From an uncultured Planctomycetaceae bacterium (GTDB taxonomy: Bacteria > Planctomycetota > Planctomycetia > Pirellulales > UBA1268): a stretch of 41,421 nucleotides of DNA. The notes under the pieces were generated by a model that saw nothing but the letters and a program-made list of their open reading frames with translations, did no database searches and was not told the origin of the DNA. The translations under genes and the position numbers were made by a program. The stretch lies in contig CAJBCV010000121.1 in assembly GCA_903951635.1 (NCBI GenBank), forward strand, positions 1 through 41,421, written 5' to 3'. Shown here in pieces: positions 8,503 through 17,943 of the stretch (positions are counted from its first letter, which is position 1; every line of letters starts with the position of its first letter).

Positions 8503-9819
8503 TCAGCCCGGGAGGATCGGCGCCTTGCCGATGCAGTGGTAGGTGAACCCACGCGACCGCATCTCCGCCGGCGCGTAGAGGTTACGGCCGTCGAAGATGA
8601 CCTTCGCCCCGAGCCGGGCGGCCATCTCGTCGAAATCGGGACGACGGAACTCACCCCACTCGGTGACGATCACGAGACAGTCGGCGCCGTCGAGGGCCTC
8701 CATCGGCCGCTCCGCGTAGGTGAGGCGATCGCCGTAGAGGGCGCGGACGTTTTCCATCGCCTCGGGATCGTGGACGGCGACCGTTGCCCCGCCGGCGAGG
8801 AGGTGATCGATGAGGTCGAGCGCCGGTGCGTCGCGGATGTCGTCGGTCCGCGGCTTGAAGGCCAGCCCCCATACCGCCACCCGGCGGCCGGAGAGTTGGC
8901 CTCCGAAGTGGGCGTCGAGCTTGGCACCGAGGACGAGCTTCTGGGCGACGTTCGTGTCGTGGACGGCGGCGAGGACGCGGGGAGCAAGCCCCTGGGCCCG
9001 GGCCATCGCCGCCAGCGCCTGGACATCCTTCGGGAAACAGCTGCCGCCGTACCCCGCTCCGGGAAACAGGAAGGCGAAGCCGATCCGGTTGTCATGCCCG
9101 ATGCCGCGGCGGACGTCGTCGATGTCGGCATCGATCCGCTCACAGAGATTCGCCACTTCGTTGATGAAGCTGATCTTCGTCGACAACAGCGCGTTGGCGA
9201 CATACTTCGTCATCTCCGCACTCTCCGGCGACATCGCCAGGAACGGATGCTCCGTGCGGAGGTAAGGCGCGTAGAGATTCCGCAGCACTTCGCCGTCGGC
9301 CGCGGTGCGAACCCCGACCACCACCCGGTCGGGACGCTGGAAGTCGTCGATCGCGGCCCCTTCTTTGAGAAACTCAGGATTGCTCGCCACCCGACAGGCC
9401 CGCCCCGTCGCGGCGAGGAGCCGGGCCTCGATCCCGGCACAGGTCCCGACCGGGACGGTGCTCTTCGTGACGACGATCGCCGCCGGATCGAGGTGCGGAG
9501 CGATCGACTCGGTCACCTTCCAGAGGGCCGTGAGGTCGGCCGATCCGTCGGCCGCCGGCGGGGTGCCGACGGCGAGGAAGACGATCTCCGCCCGGCTCAC
9601 CGCCGCGGCGGTGTCGGTGGTGAAGCGGAGGCGGCCGGCACGGACGTTGCGTTCGACGAGTTCTTCAAGCCCCGGCTCGTAAATCGGGATTTCGCCACGA
9701 TTGAGCCGAGCGATCTTGTCGGCGTTGATATCGAGGCAGGTGACGACGTTGCCACTGTCCGCAAAACAGGTTCCCGAGACGAGGCCGACGTAGCCCGTCC
9801 CCACGACCGCGATGCGCAT
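8503..9819 (-). CDS. ugd: UDP-glucose 6-dehydrogenase
   Basis: The enzyme oxidises UDP-glucose twice with NAD+ to UDP-glucuronate, a precursor of exopolysaccharide and other envelope sugars. The 438-residue protein starts [13 protein letters not shown] with the GxGYVG dinucleotide-binding loop (7-12). It has the conserved TKSTVPVGT (118-126), the catalytic Cys261 in [10 protein letters not shown], and the C-terminal [14 protein letters not shown] segment (321-334). The ATG at 9819 is preceded by AAGGA at 8 bases. An in-frame extension upstream has no such signal. It lies between gyrA and tgt on the same strand, 26 bases before the tgt start. No other sugar-nucleotide gene is adjacent. Confidence 0.95.
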   Translation of the reverse strand: MRIAVVGTGYVGLVSGTCFADSGNVVTCLDINADKIARLNRGEIPIYEPGLEELVERNVRAGRLRFTTDTAAAVSRAEIVFLAVGTPPAADGSADLTALWKVTESIAPHLDPAAIVVTKSTVPVGTCAGIEARLLAATGRACRVASNPEFLKEGAAIDDFQRPDRVVVGVRTAADGEVLRNLYAPYLRTEHPFLAMSPESAEMTKYVANALLSTKISFINEVANLCERIDADIDDVRRGIGHDNRIGFAFLFPGAGYGGSCFPKDVQALAAMARAQGLAPRVLAAVHDTNVAQKLVLGAKLDAHFGGQLSGRRVAVWGLAFKPRTDDIRDAPALDLIDHLLAGGATVAVHDPEAMENVRALYGDRLTYAERPMEALDGADCLVIVTEWGEFRRPDFDEMAARLGAKVIFDGRNLYAPAEMRSRGFTYHCIGKAPILPG

Positions 9820-9930
9820 GATGAATCCTTGAGTGAATCCGGTTGATCGATCCAGCCAGGTCCGAAGAAAAACCTCCGTCCGGCCCACGCCTGAGCCGCC
9901 GCCACCACCGGGCCTGGCATCACCCCCGCA

Positions 9931-12825
9931 TCAGGGCGATTGAGTATCGCCGTCGGTCGGAGCGGGGCCGCCGCCCGCCACCGGCGCATCGCCACCGTCG
10001 ACCGGGCCATCCCCTTCGGCGGAATCGCCCTCCTCCTGCTCGCTCGCCGGCACCGGCACGACAGCCGCCAACGTGTCGCCGTCATCCAGCCGCATGATCC
10101 GCACGCCTTGCGTGTTGCGACCGATGGCCTTGATCTCGGCCACGTTGACACGCTGGATCTTGCCGCGCGAGGTCATCATCAGGACCTGCTCGCCATCCTT
10201 GACGGCCACCACCGAGACGACTTCGCCGTTGCGCTGTGTGGCCTTGATGTCGCGCACTCCCTTGCCGCCACGGTGCTGGGTGCGGTAGCGCATGCCACTC
10301 GAGCCACCGTCGCCCCCATCCTCGCCGGCCCCCTCGTCGGCATCGGTGGCCACGACGTCGGAGGTGTCCGATTCGCCGTCGCCGTCAGGACCGGGGCCGG
10401 TGAGCTCCGTGCCCGGGCCGAACGGCGTCCGCTTGCCGTAGCCATGGGTGCAGACGGTGAGGAGCGTCGCCTCGGGGTCGGCCACCACCATTCCCACGAG
10501 CCGGTCGCCCGAAGACAGCTTGATGCCGCGCACGCCGCTCGTGTCGCGCCCCATCGGGCGGGCATCCGATTCCGGGAAGCGGATCGCCATCCCCTTCGCG
10601 GTGGAGAGGACGAGTTCGTCCCCCGGCCGCGTGATCACGGCATCGACGAGTTCGTCGCCGTCGCGGAGCTTGACGGCGATCAGTCCCTTCGTGCGGCGGC
10701 GCTTGTATTCCTCGAGCGGGGTCTTCTTCACGACACCGCTGCGGGTGGCGAGCATGAGGAACTGTCCCGGATCCTCGAAGCCCGACACCGCGCGGCAGTC
10801 GGCGACCTTCTCCCCCTTCTCGAACTCGAGAAGGTTGACCAGGGCCCGCCCCTTGGCGTCCCGGGCGAGCTCGGGCAGCTCGAAGACCCGGAGCGTGAAC
10901 ACCTTCCCGTGCGTCGTGAAGACGAGGAGAAAGTCGTGGGTGCTGGCGACGAACAGATGCTCGATCGGATCTTCCTCGTCGCTCCGGGCACCGGTCAGCC
11001 CCTTGCCACCGCGACGCTGGGCCCGGTACGTGTCGGCGGCAGTCCGCTTCACGTAGCCGGCACGGCTGATCGTCACGACCATCGTCGCTTCGGTGATCAG
11101 TTCGGCCATGTCGCGGATGTCGCCCGCCTCGCCGCTGATTTCGGTGCGCCGGTCGTCACCGTGCTTCTCGGCGAGCTCGAGAAGTTCCGAGCGGATGACA
11201 CCGCGGATGTTCGTCTCGCTGGCGAGGAGGCGGCGGAAATCGCCGATCTTGCCGAGTAGTTCCCGATGTTCGCCGGCGAGCTTCTCCTGCTCGAGATTGA
11301 CCAGTTGGCCGAGGGTGAGGCGAAGAATGGCGTCGGCCTGAACGGGGGAGAGCCCATAGGCCTCCGACACGCCACGCTCCTCCTGGAGCACGGCGAAGCC
11401 CTCCGGACCGAGAGCGCGTTCGAGGAGGGCCGCCGGGGCCTCGATCTTCGTCAGGCGCTCCTTGGCCTCGGACTGGGAGCGGGAGCTGCGGATGATCCGG
11501 ATCACCTCGTCGAGGTTCGCCAGCGCCACGAGCAAACCCTCGAGGGTGTGCTTTCGGCTGCGAGCCTTTTGGAGGAGGTGCTGGGTGCGCCGGCGGAGGA
11601 CCGCGGTGCGGTGACGGAGAAATTCCTCGAGGATGTTCTTGAACGTCAGGATCCGCGGCTTGCCGTCGACCAGCGCCAGGAAGATGAGCGAGAACGTCGT
11701 CTGGAGCGGGGAGAATTGGTAGAGCTGATTGAGCACGACGTCGGGATCGGCGTCGCGCTTGAGCTCGAGCACCAGCCGGACCGGCTCCTTGAGGTCGCTC
11801 TCGTTACGGATCGCCGAGATCCCTCGGATCCGATCCTCGTTGACCAGTTCGGCGATCTTCTCCTCGATCGCGTCGCGGGTCTGCTGGTAGGGCACCTCCG
11901 TGACCACGATCCGGGTCCGGTTCTTGCCGAACTCCTCGACCGTGGCCCGGGCTCGGAGGGTGATCGTGCTCCGGCCGGTGGCATAGCCGCGGACCAGGGC
12001 CTCGCGCCCCATCACGATTCCACCGGTGGGAAAATCGGGGCCGGGGACGATCTGGAGCAATTGGCCGAGGGTGATCCCAGGGTCGTCGATCAGCCCGACC
12101 AGCGCCCGGCAGACCTCGGCGAGGTTGTGAGGGGGGATGCTTGTCGCCATGCCGACGGCGATGCCGCCGGCGCCGTTGACGAGGAGGTTGGGAAACCGCC
12201 CCGGCAGGACGACCGGCTCGGTATTCCGCTCGTCGTAGGTCGGCACGTAGTCGACCGTGTCGAGCTCGAGATCGTCGAGCATCATCGCCGCGATCGGCGA
12301 CAGGCGAGCCTCCGTGTACCGCATGGCCGCCGCGGGAAGGCCGGCGATCGAGCCGAAGTTCCCCTGCTTGTCGACGAGCACATGCCGCATGTTCCATTCT
12401 TGGGCCATGCGCACGAGGGTGGGATAGATGACGCTCTCGCCGTGGGGATGGTAGTTGCCGCTGGTGTCGCCGGAGATCTTGGCGCACTTCACCCGCGCCG
12501 CGCCGGGGGACAGATTGAGATCGTTCATCGCCACGAGGATGCGGCGCTGGGAGGGCTTGAGTCCATCACGGACGTCGGGCAGGGCCCGGGCCACGATGAC
12601 GCTCATCGCGTAGGTGAGGTAGCTGTCCTTCAGTTCCTGCTCGATGGGCAGTTCGATCAGCCGCCCGCCGGCGCTGTCCCGAAGCACGCCCCCTGCCGAG
12701 GCACCGTCGGCCGCGTCACCGCCGCTGGGGCCATCAGGGCCTCGCCCATCAGGCCCTCCCCCGCTAGCCCCTCCCGGAGGCCCCCCGGGGCCCGGTTCCT
12801 GATCGTCCGAATGCTCGTCTGCCAA
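9931..12825 (-). CDS. gyrA: DNA gyrase subunit A
   Basis: GyrA is the breakage-reunion subunit of gyrase, which puts negative supercoils into DNA with GyrB. The catalytic tyrosine is Tyr170 in [12 protein letters not shown]. The canonical GyrA box QRRGGKG at about 603-609 marks gyrase rather than topoisomerase IV. A variant box QHRGGKG lies at about 850-856 in the C-terminal pinwheel. Three parts are low complexity: a Gly/Pro-rich leader (about 10-45), an acidic insert before the second box (about 812-848), and an acidic tail. The chosen start is TTG at 12825 with GGGAGAG 6 bases upstream. A GTG at 12687 would remove the leader. At the fluoroquinolone positions the protein has Ser131 (Escherichia Ser83) but Pro135 (Asp87). 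Length 964 residues. Confidence 0.95.
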   Translation of the reverse strand: MADEHSDDQEPGPGGPPGGASGGGPDGRGPDGPSGGDAADGASAGGVLRDSAGGRLIELPIEQELKDSYLTYAMSVIVARALPDVRDGLKPSQRRILVAMNDLNLSPGAARVKCAKISGDTSGNYHPHGESVIYPTLVRMAQEWNMRHVLVDKQGNFGSIAGLPAAAMRYTEARLSPIAAMMLDDLELDTVDYVPTYDERNTEPVVLPGRFPNLLVNGAGGIAVGMATSIPPHNLAEVCRALVGLIDDPGITLGQLLQIVPGPDFPTGGIVMGREALVRGYATGRSTITLRARATVEEFGKNRTRIVVTEVPYQQTRDAIEEKIAELVNEDRIRGISAIRNESDLKEPVRLVLELKRDADPDVVLNQLYQFSPLQTTFSLIFLALVDGKPRILTFKNILEEFLRHRTAVLRRRTQHLLQKARSRKHTLEGLLVALANLDEVIRIIRSSRSQSEAKERLTKIEAPAALLERALGPEGFAVLQEERGVSEAYGLSPVQADAILRLTLGQLVNLEQEKLAGEHRELLGKIGDFRRLLASETNIRGVIRSELLELAEKHGDDRRTEISGEAGDIRDMAELITEATMVVTISRAGYVKRTAADTYRAQRRGGKGLTGARSDEEDPIEHLFVASTHDFLLVFTTHGKVFTLRVFELPELARDAKGRALVNLLEFEKGEKVADCRAVSGFEDPGQFLMLATRSGVVKKTPLEEYKRRRTKGLIAVKLRDGDELVDAVITRPGDELVLSTAKGMAIRFPESDARPMGRDTSGVRGIKLSSGDRLVGMVVADPEATLLTVCTHGYGKRTPFGPGTELTGPGPDGDGESDTSDVVATDADEGAGEDGGDGGSSGMRYRTQHRGGKGVRDIKATQRNGEVVSVVAVKDGEQVLMMTSRGKIQRVNVAEIKAIGRNTQGVRIMRLDDGDTLAAVVPVPASEQEEGDSAEGDGPVDGGDAPVAGGGPAPTDGDTQSP

Positions 12826-12875
12826 CGGCCACTCTCCCAGCTTCGGCGTCGGCGGGAAACCGCCGGAAAAGCCTG

Positions 12876-12903
12876 AAGATACCTGTCTGGCAGACTGGGT
12901 CAA
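12876..12903 (-). promoter_or_regulatory. Candidate gyrA promoter with internal palindrome
   Basis: On the minus strand TTGACC (12898-12903) and TATCTT (12876-12881) are spaced by 16 bases, about 50 bases upstream of the TTG start of gyrA. The spacer holds the 11-base palindrome GTCTGGCAGAC, placed where a repressor could block RNA polymerase. The match to sigma70 is good. The operator idea is inference. Confidence 0.45.
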
Positions 12904-12986
12904 CCGGACGCGGAACGTCGCCAAACCACCCCCTCGCCGTCCGTGGACAAAGCCCTCCGGGCCGTCCGTCCCCGGAGGACACTCCA

Positions 12987-13005
12987 GAAAAAGCCGGCGT
13001 TTTTC
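12987..13005. terminator. A-tract/GC/T-tract inverted repeat in the divergent gap
   Basis: GAAAAA (12987-12992) and TTTTTC (13000-13005) flank GCCGGCG, giving a small hairpin with a T-run on both strands. It lies in the 357-base gap between the divergent gyrA and glycosyltransferase promoters, so a transcription-blocking role is possible. The GC core is short and the assignment is weak. Confidence 0.25.
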
Positions 13006-13059
13006 GGGGGTGGCTGCCGCCGCATCGAGCGACGGGCCCGTTTTTCCGCAGCCCACCGT

Positions 13060-13115
13060 CGGCAGCGCTGCCGGGGGCCGGCTGGCTTGACCCGCCGGGA
13101 GGCTCCCCCTACTGT
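13060..13115 (+). promoter_or_regulatory. Candidate promoter and upstream palindrome for the glycosyltransferase operon
   Basis: TTGACC (13087-13092) and TACTGT (13110-13115) are spaced by 17 bases and lie about 68 bases upstream of the GTG start of the first glycosyltransferase. A perfect 14-base palindrome CGGCAGCGCTGCCG (13060-13073) ends 13 bases upstream of the -35 box, in the position of an activator or repressor site. The -10 match is only partial. Confidence 0.4.
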
Positions 13116-13182
13116 CCCCGCCCCGCCCGACAGCCAAAGGGCGTGGTTCCTTTGTCAGCCCCCCCCGGGAAGGTGCCCTGCC

Positions 13183-14985
13183 GTGATCCCGCCGCGTCTG
13201 CACGCCACCGTCGTCGCTGCCGCCGCTGCGCTGATCCTCCTCACGAATCTGGGGGGGCCGGCGCTGTGGGACGAGGACGAACCGAAGAATGCCGCCTGTT
13301 CCCTGGCGATGCTCGACCGGGGCGACTGGGTGGTGCCGATGTTCAACGGACGCCTCCGGGTCGAAAAACCGGCCCTCGTCAACTGGCTCCATCTCGCCGG
13401 GTTCGCCGTCGCCGGCCGCAATGAAACCGGCGCCCGCCTCGGCTCGGCCACCCTCACGATCCTCACCTGCCTCCTTGTCTGGCGGATCGCCAGCCAAGCC
13501 TTGGGCTCCCGGGCCGGGCTCCTCGCCGGTCTGGCCATGGCCACCTGCATCTGGACGGCCGTGGGGGGGCGATCGGCCACCCCCGACGCCCCACTCGTCT
13601 TCTTCACCACCCTGGGGCTGTGGTGCTTCGTGGCCGGCCGGCGCCAGGAGGACGGGCACCTCGGCTCGGCTTGGAGATCGTGGCGCAGCGCCAGCGTCTG
13701 CGGCGGCGCCCTCGGGTGCGCCGTACTCGCCAAGGGGCCGCTGGGCCTCGCCATGCCGGTCGTCGCCTTCCTCACCTTCACGCTCTGGCAAGCGTGGGAT
13801 GATCAGGCTTCCCCGATCCCGCGGATGGCCCGGCTGTGGCGGGCCGTCGTCGGCCTCCGCCTTCCGGTGGTGATGGGAACGGCGGCGGCCGTCGCCCTCC
13901 CCTGGTATGCCGCGGTCACGATCCGCACCGGCGGCGCCTGGCTCGAGGGCTTTCTGTTCGTCCACAACGTCGGTCGATTCCAGGCCCCGATGGAAGGCCA
14001 TGACGGATCGACGCTGGTCTACTACCCGGCCGTGCTCGCGATCGGCTTCTTCCCCTGGTCGATCGTGCTCGCCGCGGCGCTTGGCCATGCCGCCGTAGTC
14101 GTCGGGCCCACCGCCGGGGCGACGGCACCACGTCGGGAAGGGATCCGACTGATGGTCTGCTGGCTGGCGACCTGGGTGGTCGCCTTCTCGGCTGCCGGCA
14201 CGAAACTCCCCGGCTATGTCTGGCCTGCCTACCCGGCGCTCGCGGTGATCACCGGTGACTTCCTCGCCTCCTGGGCCGCCGGTGAAGCGGTCTGCACCCG
14301 GTGGTGTCGTGTGCCGGGCGCGGCGCTCGAGGGAGTGATGCGCTTGGCGTGGTCGATTCTGTTCATCGCCGGAAGTGGGATCGGGATCGCCCTGGCCCTC
14401 TCCTCCAGCCTCGGCGTCCCCGCCCTGCAAGTTTTGGCACCGATCGGACTGATTCCGGCGGCAGGGGCCGCGGCGGCGTGGGCATTCCAGTCCCGAGGAC
14501 ACCGCCACCGGGCTCTCGGGGCTCTGGCCGTCAGCGCCTGCCTGCTGGTTTCAATCCTGGCAGCGGTGGGAAGCGATCTCGTCGGCGGCGCCCGTGCCGC
14601 CCAGCGCCTCGTCGACTCGCTCGCGGCCCGCCCCGTGACGGGGGCCTGGGCCGGCTTCGGGAGTGTTCCGCCGAGCGTCGTGTTTTATGCCGCCGACACG
14701 ATCCCGCAGCTCCACTCCACCGAGGCCGTCAGCGCCCATCTCGAGGGGCGCCCCGATGCCCATCTCCTCGTCGATGCTCGCTTCGAGATGAACCTCCCCT
14801 CCCCCCTGCCCTCGGGCTACGGGGTCATCGCCAGAGAACGCCCCCTGTTCGGCCCGGGATTGCTCGTCATCGGCCCCCGCGCCGCGCCGAACGCGGCCCC
14901 CGATGACGGCGATCCGATCACACCGTCCCACGCCCCGAGTCCGGAGTACCCCCTGGCATGGCACGCCCTAGCCCCGACCCCATGA
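13183..14985 (+). CDS. ArnT-like membrane glycosyltransferase (GT83 family), copy 1
   Basis: The 600-residue integral membrane protein belongs to the ArnT/PMT clan. These enzymes move a sugar from a polyprenyl-phosphate donor to an acceptor on the outer face of the inner membrane. The N-terminal membrane helix is followed by WDEDEP (29-34), the acidic loop motif carrying the expected catalytic Asp/Glu pair. DRGDWVVPMFNGRLRVEKP then matches the family's conserved first periplasmic loop. Many further hydrophobic helices follow, with a small soluble domain at the C-terminus. GTG at 13183 is chosen because GGGAAGG lies 9 bases upstream and the first helix follows directly. Its stop overlaps the next ATG by four bases. 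The acceptor is unknown. Confidence 0.88.
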   Translation: MIPPRLHATVVAAAAALILLTNLGGPALWDEDEPKNAACSLAMLDRGDWVVPMFNGRLRVEKPALVNWLHLAGFAVAGRNETGARLGSATLTILTCLLVWRIASQALGSRAGLLAGLAMATCIWTAVGGRSATPDAPLVFFTTLGLWCFVAGRRQEDGHLGSAWRSWRSASVCGGALGCAVLAKGPLGLAMPVVAFLTFTLWQAWDDQASPIPRMARLWRAVVGLRLPVVMGTAAAVALPWYAAVTIRTGGAWLEGFLFVHNVGRFQAPMEGHDGSTLVYYPAVLAIGFFPWSIVLAAALGHAAVVVGPTAGATAPRREGIRLMVCWLATWVVAFSAAGTKLPGYVWPAYPALAVITGDFLASWAAGEAVCTRWCRVPGAALEGVMRLAWSILFIAGSGIGIALALSSSLGVPALQVLAPIGLIPAAGAAAAWAFQSRGHRHRALGALAVSACLLVSILAAVGSDLVGGARAAQRLVDSLAARPVTGAWAGFGSVPPSVVFYAADTIPQLHSTEAVSAHLEGRPDAHLLVDARFEMNLPSPLPSGYGVIARERPLFGPGLLVIGPRAAPNAAPDDGDPITPSHAPSPEYPLAWHALAPTP

Positions 14986-16802
14986 ACACGCCGACCTCGC
15001 CGAGCGGCCGCGGCGCGATGCCCGTCTTTGCGACGACGGCCGCAGACGGCGCCTCGCTGCGTCATCCGCTCTTGGTCGTCGTCGTTGCCGCCGCGGTGAC
15101 GCTGGCAGTCGGCTTCGCGCCGATGCCGTTCTGGGACGAGGACGAACCGCGGTTCGCCGCCATCGCCCGGACAATGCTCGAGACGGGCGACTGGGTGGTG
15201 CCGATGTACAACGACACGCTCGCCGTCGACAAGCCGGTGCTCATGCACTGGTGCATGGCGGCCTGCTACCGGCTGTTCGGGGTTTCCGAGATCCCCGCCC
15301 GGATCCCCTCGGCGCTGGCGGCGCTCGCCACGGCGCTGGCCCTGCTCCGCGCCGGCACGACCTGGTTCTCCATCCGCACCGGCGTGGTGGCGGCGTTGGC
15401 CTGGATCGGCTGCCTTTTGGTCGGGATCGAAGCGCATGCCGCCACCCCGGATGCGATCCTCACCGCGCTCACGACCTGGATGACCGTTCTCGCCACCGAG
15501 CCGCTCCTCGGCGTCGCGACCGCTGCCTCCCATGGCACGTCGATGCCGCGGCTCTCCGCTGGCAAGGCGGCTCTGGTCGGAGCCCTCGGCGGCCTCGCGG
15601 TCCTCTGCAAGGGACCAGTCGGCTTCGTCGGCCCGTTGGCGGTGATCCTCCCGTGGGTCATGGCCATCGAATGGCAGGCCCGCCGTGATCCGTCGGCGTC
15701 GGTCGGCCGGCAGATGCTGACTGCGATCCGGGCTGGCTTCGGGTCCGTGGCGTTCATCCGTCCGGTGGTCCTCACCCTCGCGATGCTCGCCGTCGCCGCC
15801 CCCTGGTACGTCGCCGTCGGACTGCGGACCAATGGCGAGTGGCCGGCGGGTTTCTTCCTCATCCACAACGTCGGCCGCTTCGCGGCGCCGATGGAGAATC
15901 ACAGTGGCGGCATCTTCTTCCACGTCCTGGCGATGCTCGTCGGCTTCTATCCCTGGTCGTGCTTCCTTCCCTTCGCCATCGTCGTGGCGACCTGGCGGGC
16001 GACCCGAGCCGACGTCCCCACCGTCGAGCAGCGTGGCCTGGGCCTGGCGCTCCTCTGGCTGCTGGTGTGGGTCGGTGCCTTCTCGCTGGCGGCGACAAAG
16101 CTGCCGAATTACGTCCTTCCCGCCTATCCTGCCGCTGCCCTCGTCGTCGCCGCGACGGCGACGCGACTGGTCGACCGGGGGTCGGTCGCCATGCCGCGAT
16201 GGCTCGCGGCCGGCCTCGGCTGGGTCGTGTTCGGCGGCGTGGCCACCATCGCCACGATCCTCGTCGTCGGCCGGTTCGGCGTGAGCGGTGCGACGCCGGC
16301 GGCGCTGGTGGGTCTCGTCCCGATCCTCGGCGCGGCCGCCTGCTGGTGGGGCGCCCGGAGCGGGCGCTTCGACCCGCTGGCGGCGATGGTCGGCCTGTCG
16401 CTGGTCTACTCGGCCCTCGCCGTCGGCCCCGCCGCGGCGCGGATCGCCGGCGCCAACGCGCTCCCCGGCCTCGTCGAGCAAGCCCATCGTCATGCCGGGG
16501 GAACGGCCCGGCTCTCGACCTACGGCCAGAACACGCCGAACGTCGTCTACTACGCCCGTGGCCATGTCAACGAATGGCGCCCCGAGCAAGCCGACCGGGC
16601 GATCGCCGATCTCGCCAACGATGACGACCGGATCCTCCTGGTCACGGAGGAGGCGCTGCGGACGATCGAATCGAATCTGCCGGCCGGCACCGGGGTGGTG
16701 GGGCGCGTTCGCCCCCTCTTCAAGGACGGCGATTTTCTCCTCATCGGCCGGACCGATGCCCCACCGCCGCGCCAGGCCGCCACGGAGAGCCTCACCCGAT
16801 GA
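14982..16802 (+). CDS. ArnT-like membrane glycosyltransferase (GT83 family), copy 2
   Basis: The 606-residue protein is a paralogue of the preceding gene. After a polar N-terminus (1-27) and a membrane helix (about 28-48) it has FWDEDEPRFAA (50-60) and then TGDWVVPMYNDTLAVDKP, nearly the same loop as copy 1. FFLIHNVGRFAAPMENH is also shared, as HNVGRFQAPMEGH in copy 1. About a dozen hydrophobic helices precede a C-terminal soluble region. The ATG overlaps the previous stop as ATGA, and its own stop overlaps the next start in the same way, so the three genes should be translationally coupled. The two copies probably arose by tandem duplication and may act on different acceptors or positions. 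No substrate can be read from sequence. Confidence 0.88.
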   Translation: MNTPTSPSGRGAMPVFATTAADGASLRHPLLVVVVAAAVTLAVGFAPMPFWDEDEPRFAAIARTMLETGDWVVPMYNDTLAVDKPVLMHWCMAACYRLFGVSEIPARIPSALAALATALALLRAGTTWFSIRTGVVAALAWIGCLLVGIEAHAATPDAILTALTTWMTVLATEPLLGVATAASHGTSMPRLSAGKAALVGALGGLAVLCKGPVGFVGPLAVILPWVMAIEWQARRDPSASVGRQMLTAIRAGFGSVAFIRPVVLTLAMLAVAAPWYVAVGLRTNGEWPAGFFLIHNVGRFAAPMENHSGGIFFHVLAMLVGFYPWSCFLPFAIVVATWRATRADVPTVEQRGLGLALLWLLVWVGAFSLAATKLPNYVLPAYPAAALVVAATATRLVDRGSVAMPRWLAAGLGWVVFGGVATIATILVVGRFGVSGATPAALVGLVPILGAAACWWGARSGRFDPLAAMVGLSLVYSALAVGPAAARIAGANALPGLVEQAHRHAGGTARLSTYGQNTPNVVYYARGHVNEWRPEQADRAIADLANDDDRILLVTEEALRTIESNLPAGTGVVGRVRPLFKDGDFLLIGRTDAPPPRQAATESLTR

Positions 16803-17845
16803 CCAACGCTGCCTCGTCCGAGTCTGGCCCCGACATCCTCTCCCACCGCCAGGCGCGGCAAAGCCGCCCCGGCTCCCGGGGACTGCTGTCGATCGTCATT
16901 CCTTGCCACAACGAGGAGGAGGTGATCGAGTCGACCCATCGCCGGCTCGTGGCCGCGCTCCCATCGACGGGCATGGACTTCGAGATTCTCTACATCGATG
17001 ACGGCAGCCGCGACCGCACCCTCGACCGTCTCGAGGCGATCGCCGCGGGCGATCCCCGGGCGACGGTCATCGAACTGTCGCGGAACTTCGGCCAGCAGTC
17101 GGCGATGTCGGCCGGGCTGGCCCGGGCCCGCGGCGACGCGGTGGTGATCATCGACGCCGATCTGCAAGACCCTCCCGAGGTGATCCCCGAGATGGTCGAG
17201 TGCTGGCGCTGCGGTGCCGACGTGGCCTATGGCCGACGCCGGTCGCGCGACGGGGAGACGTGGTTCAAGCTCGTCACCGCGAGTTGCTTCCACCGCTTTT
17301 TCGCGAGCCTGGTTCCCTATCCGATTCCGGTCGACACCGGCGACTTCAAACTCCTCGACCGGGCCGTGGTCGACGCGGTCTGCGGGCTGCCGGAGAAGCG
17401 CCGCTACCTCCGATCGCTCGTCGCCTGGACCGGCTTCCGACAGGAGCCCGTCTGGTACGACCGGCACGCCCGGCCGGCCGGCGAGACGAAGTATTCGACG
17501 CGGAAATTGATTCGGCTGGCGATCGATGCGGTCATGCTCTCCTCCGACACGCCACTGCGTGCCGCTTGGTGGGCCGCCGGGGTGCTGGCGACCGTCGGGG
17601 TCGGCTGCACGCTCTCGGCGTGCCTGATGCCGACGAGCGACGGAACGCTCGTGGCGGGGATCGCCGCGGTCGTCACGCTGGCAGGGGCGATCCAGACCTC
17701 CGCGGTCGCCATCGTGGGCGAATATGTCGTCCGCACCTATCGCGAGGTGCAGGGGCGGCCGTCATGGGTCGTAAAGCGAACGATCGAAGGAGACTCGGCA
17801 GCCGGCGCAGGGCACGCTGATCACCATGGATCGCGGGCTGCCTGA
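16799..17845 (+). CDS. Polyprenyl-phosphate glycosyltransferase, GtrB/DPM1-like (GT2)
   Basis: The 348-residue enzyme should transfer a sugar from a nucleotide donor to undecaprenyl phosphate on the cytoplasmic face of the membrane. The GT-A domain runs about 28-235, with SIVIPCHNEE (31-40), DDGS (67-70) and the metal-binding IDADLQDPP (118-126). Two membrane helices close the protein (about 254-277 and 284-307), as in the GtrB group. The AGETKYSTRKL segment before them is typical of the family. The ATG overlaps the stop of the second ArnT-like gene by four bases. Context makes it the probable maker of the lipid-linked sugar used by the two upstream enzymes. No separate flippase gene lies in the operon. 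Confidence 0.92.
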   Translation: MTNAASSESGPDILSHRQARQSRPGSRGLLSIVIPCHNEEEVIESTHRRLVAALPSTGMDFEILYIDDGSRDRTLDRLEAIAAGDPRATVIELSRNFGQQSAMSAGLARARGDAVVIIDADLQDPPEVIPEMVECWRCGADVAYGRRRSRDGETWFKLVTASCFHRFFASLVPYPIPVDTGDFKLLDRAVVDAVCGLPEKRRYLRSLVAWTGFRQEPVWYDRHARPAGETKYSTRKLIRLAIDAVMLSSDTPLRAAWWAAGVLATVGVGCTLSACLMPTSDGTLVAGIAAVVTLAGAIQTSAVAIVGEYVVRTYREVQGRPSWVVKRTIEGDSAAGAGHADHHGSRAA

Positions 17846-17872
17846 CAGGACGCCTGCCCCGTCCCCCCGGCG

Positions 17873-17906
17873 CCCCCGTCCCCGCCAGACAAGGCGGGAA
17901 CGGGGG
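17873..17906. terminator. Bidirectional hairpin between the glycosyltransferase operon and the peroxidase
   Basis: Arms at 17873-17886 and 17893-17906 form a 14-base-pair GC-rich stem with one mismatch (a G-U pair in the minus-strand RNA) and a 6-base loop AGACAA. It lies midway between two convergent stop codons. There is no T-run. Confidence 0.5.
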
Positions 17907-17943
17907 GCGGGAACGAGTCATCGATCGCCGGCAGTTGCCGCGA

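Noticed and set aside
12826-14508. Continuation of the gyrA reading frame far upstream as one giant 1525-residue protein
   Set aside because: The extension is antisense to the first ArnT-like gene, is rich in Gly/Arg/Asp with no domain, and comes from the high third-position GC of the opposite gene. gyrA has its own start signal at 12825.
14817-16589. 590-residue minus-strand open frame opposite the second ArnT-like gene
   Set aside because: Arg/Asp/Gly/His-rich shadow of a well supported membrane protein gene; no ribosome-binding site or domain.
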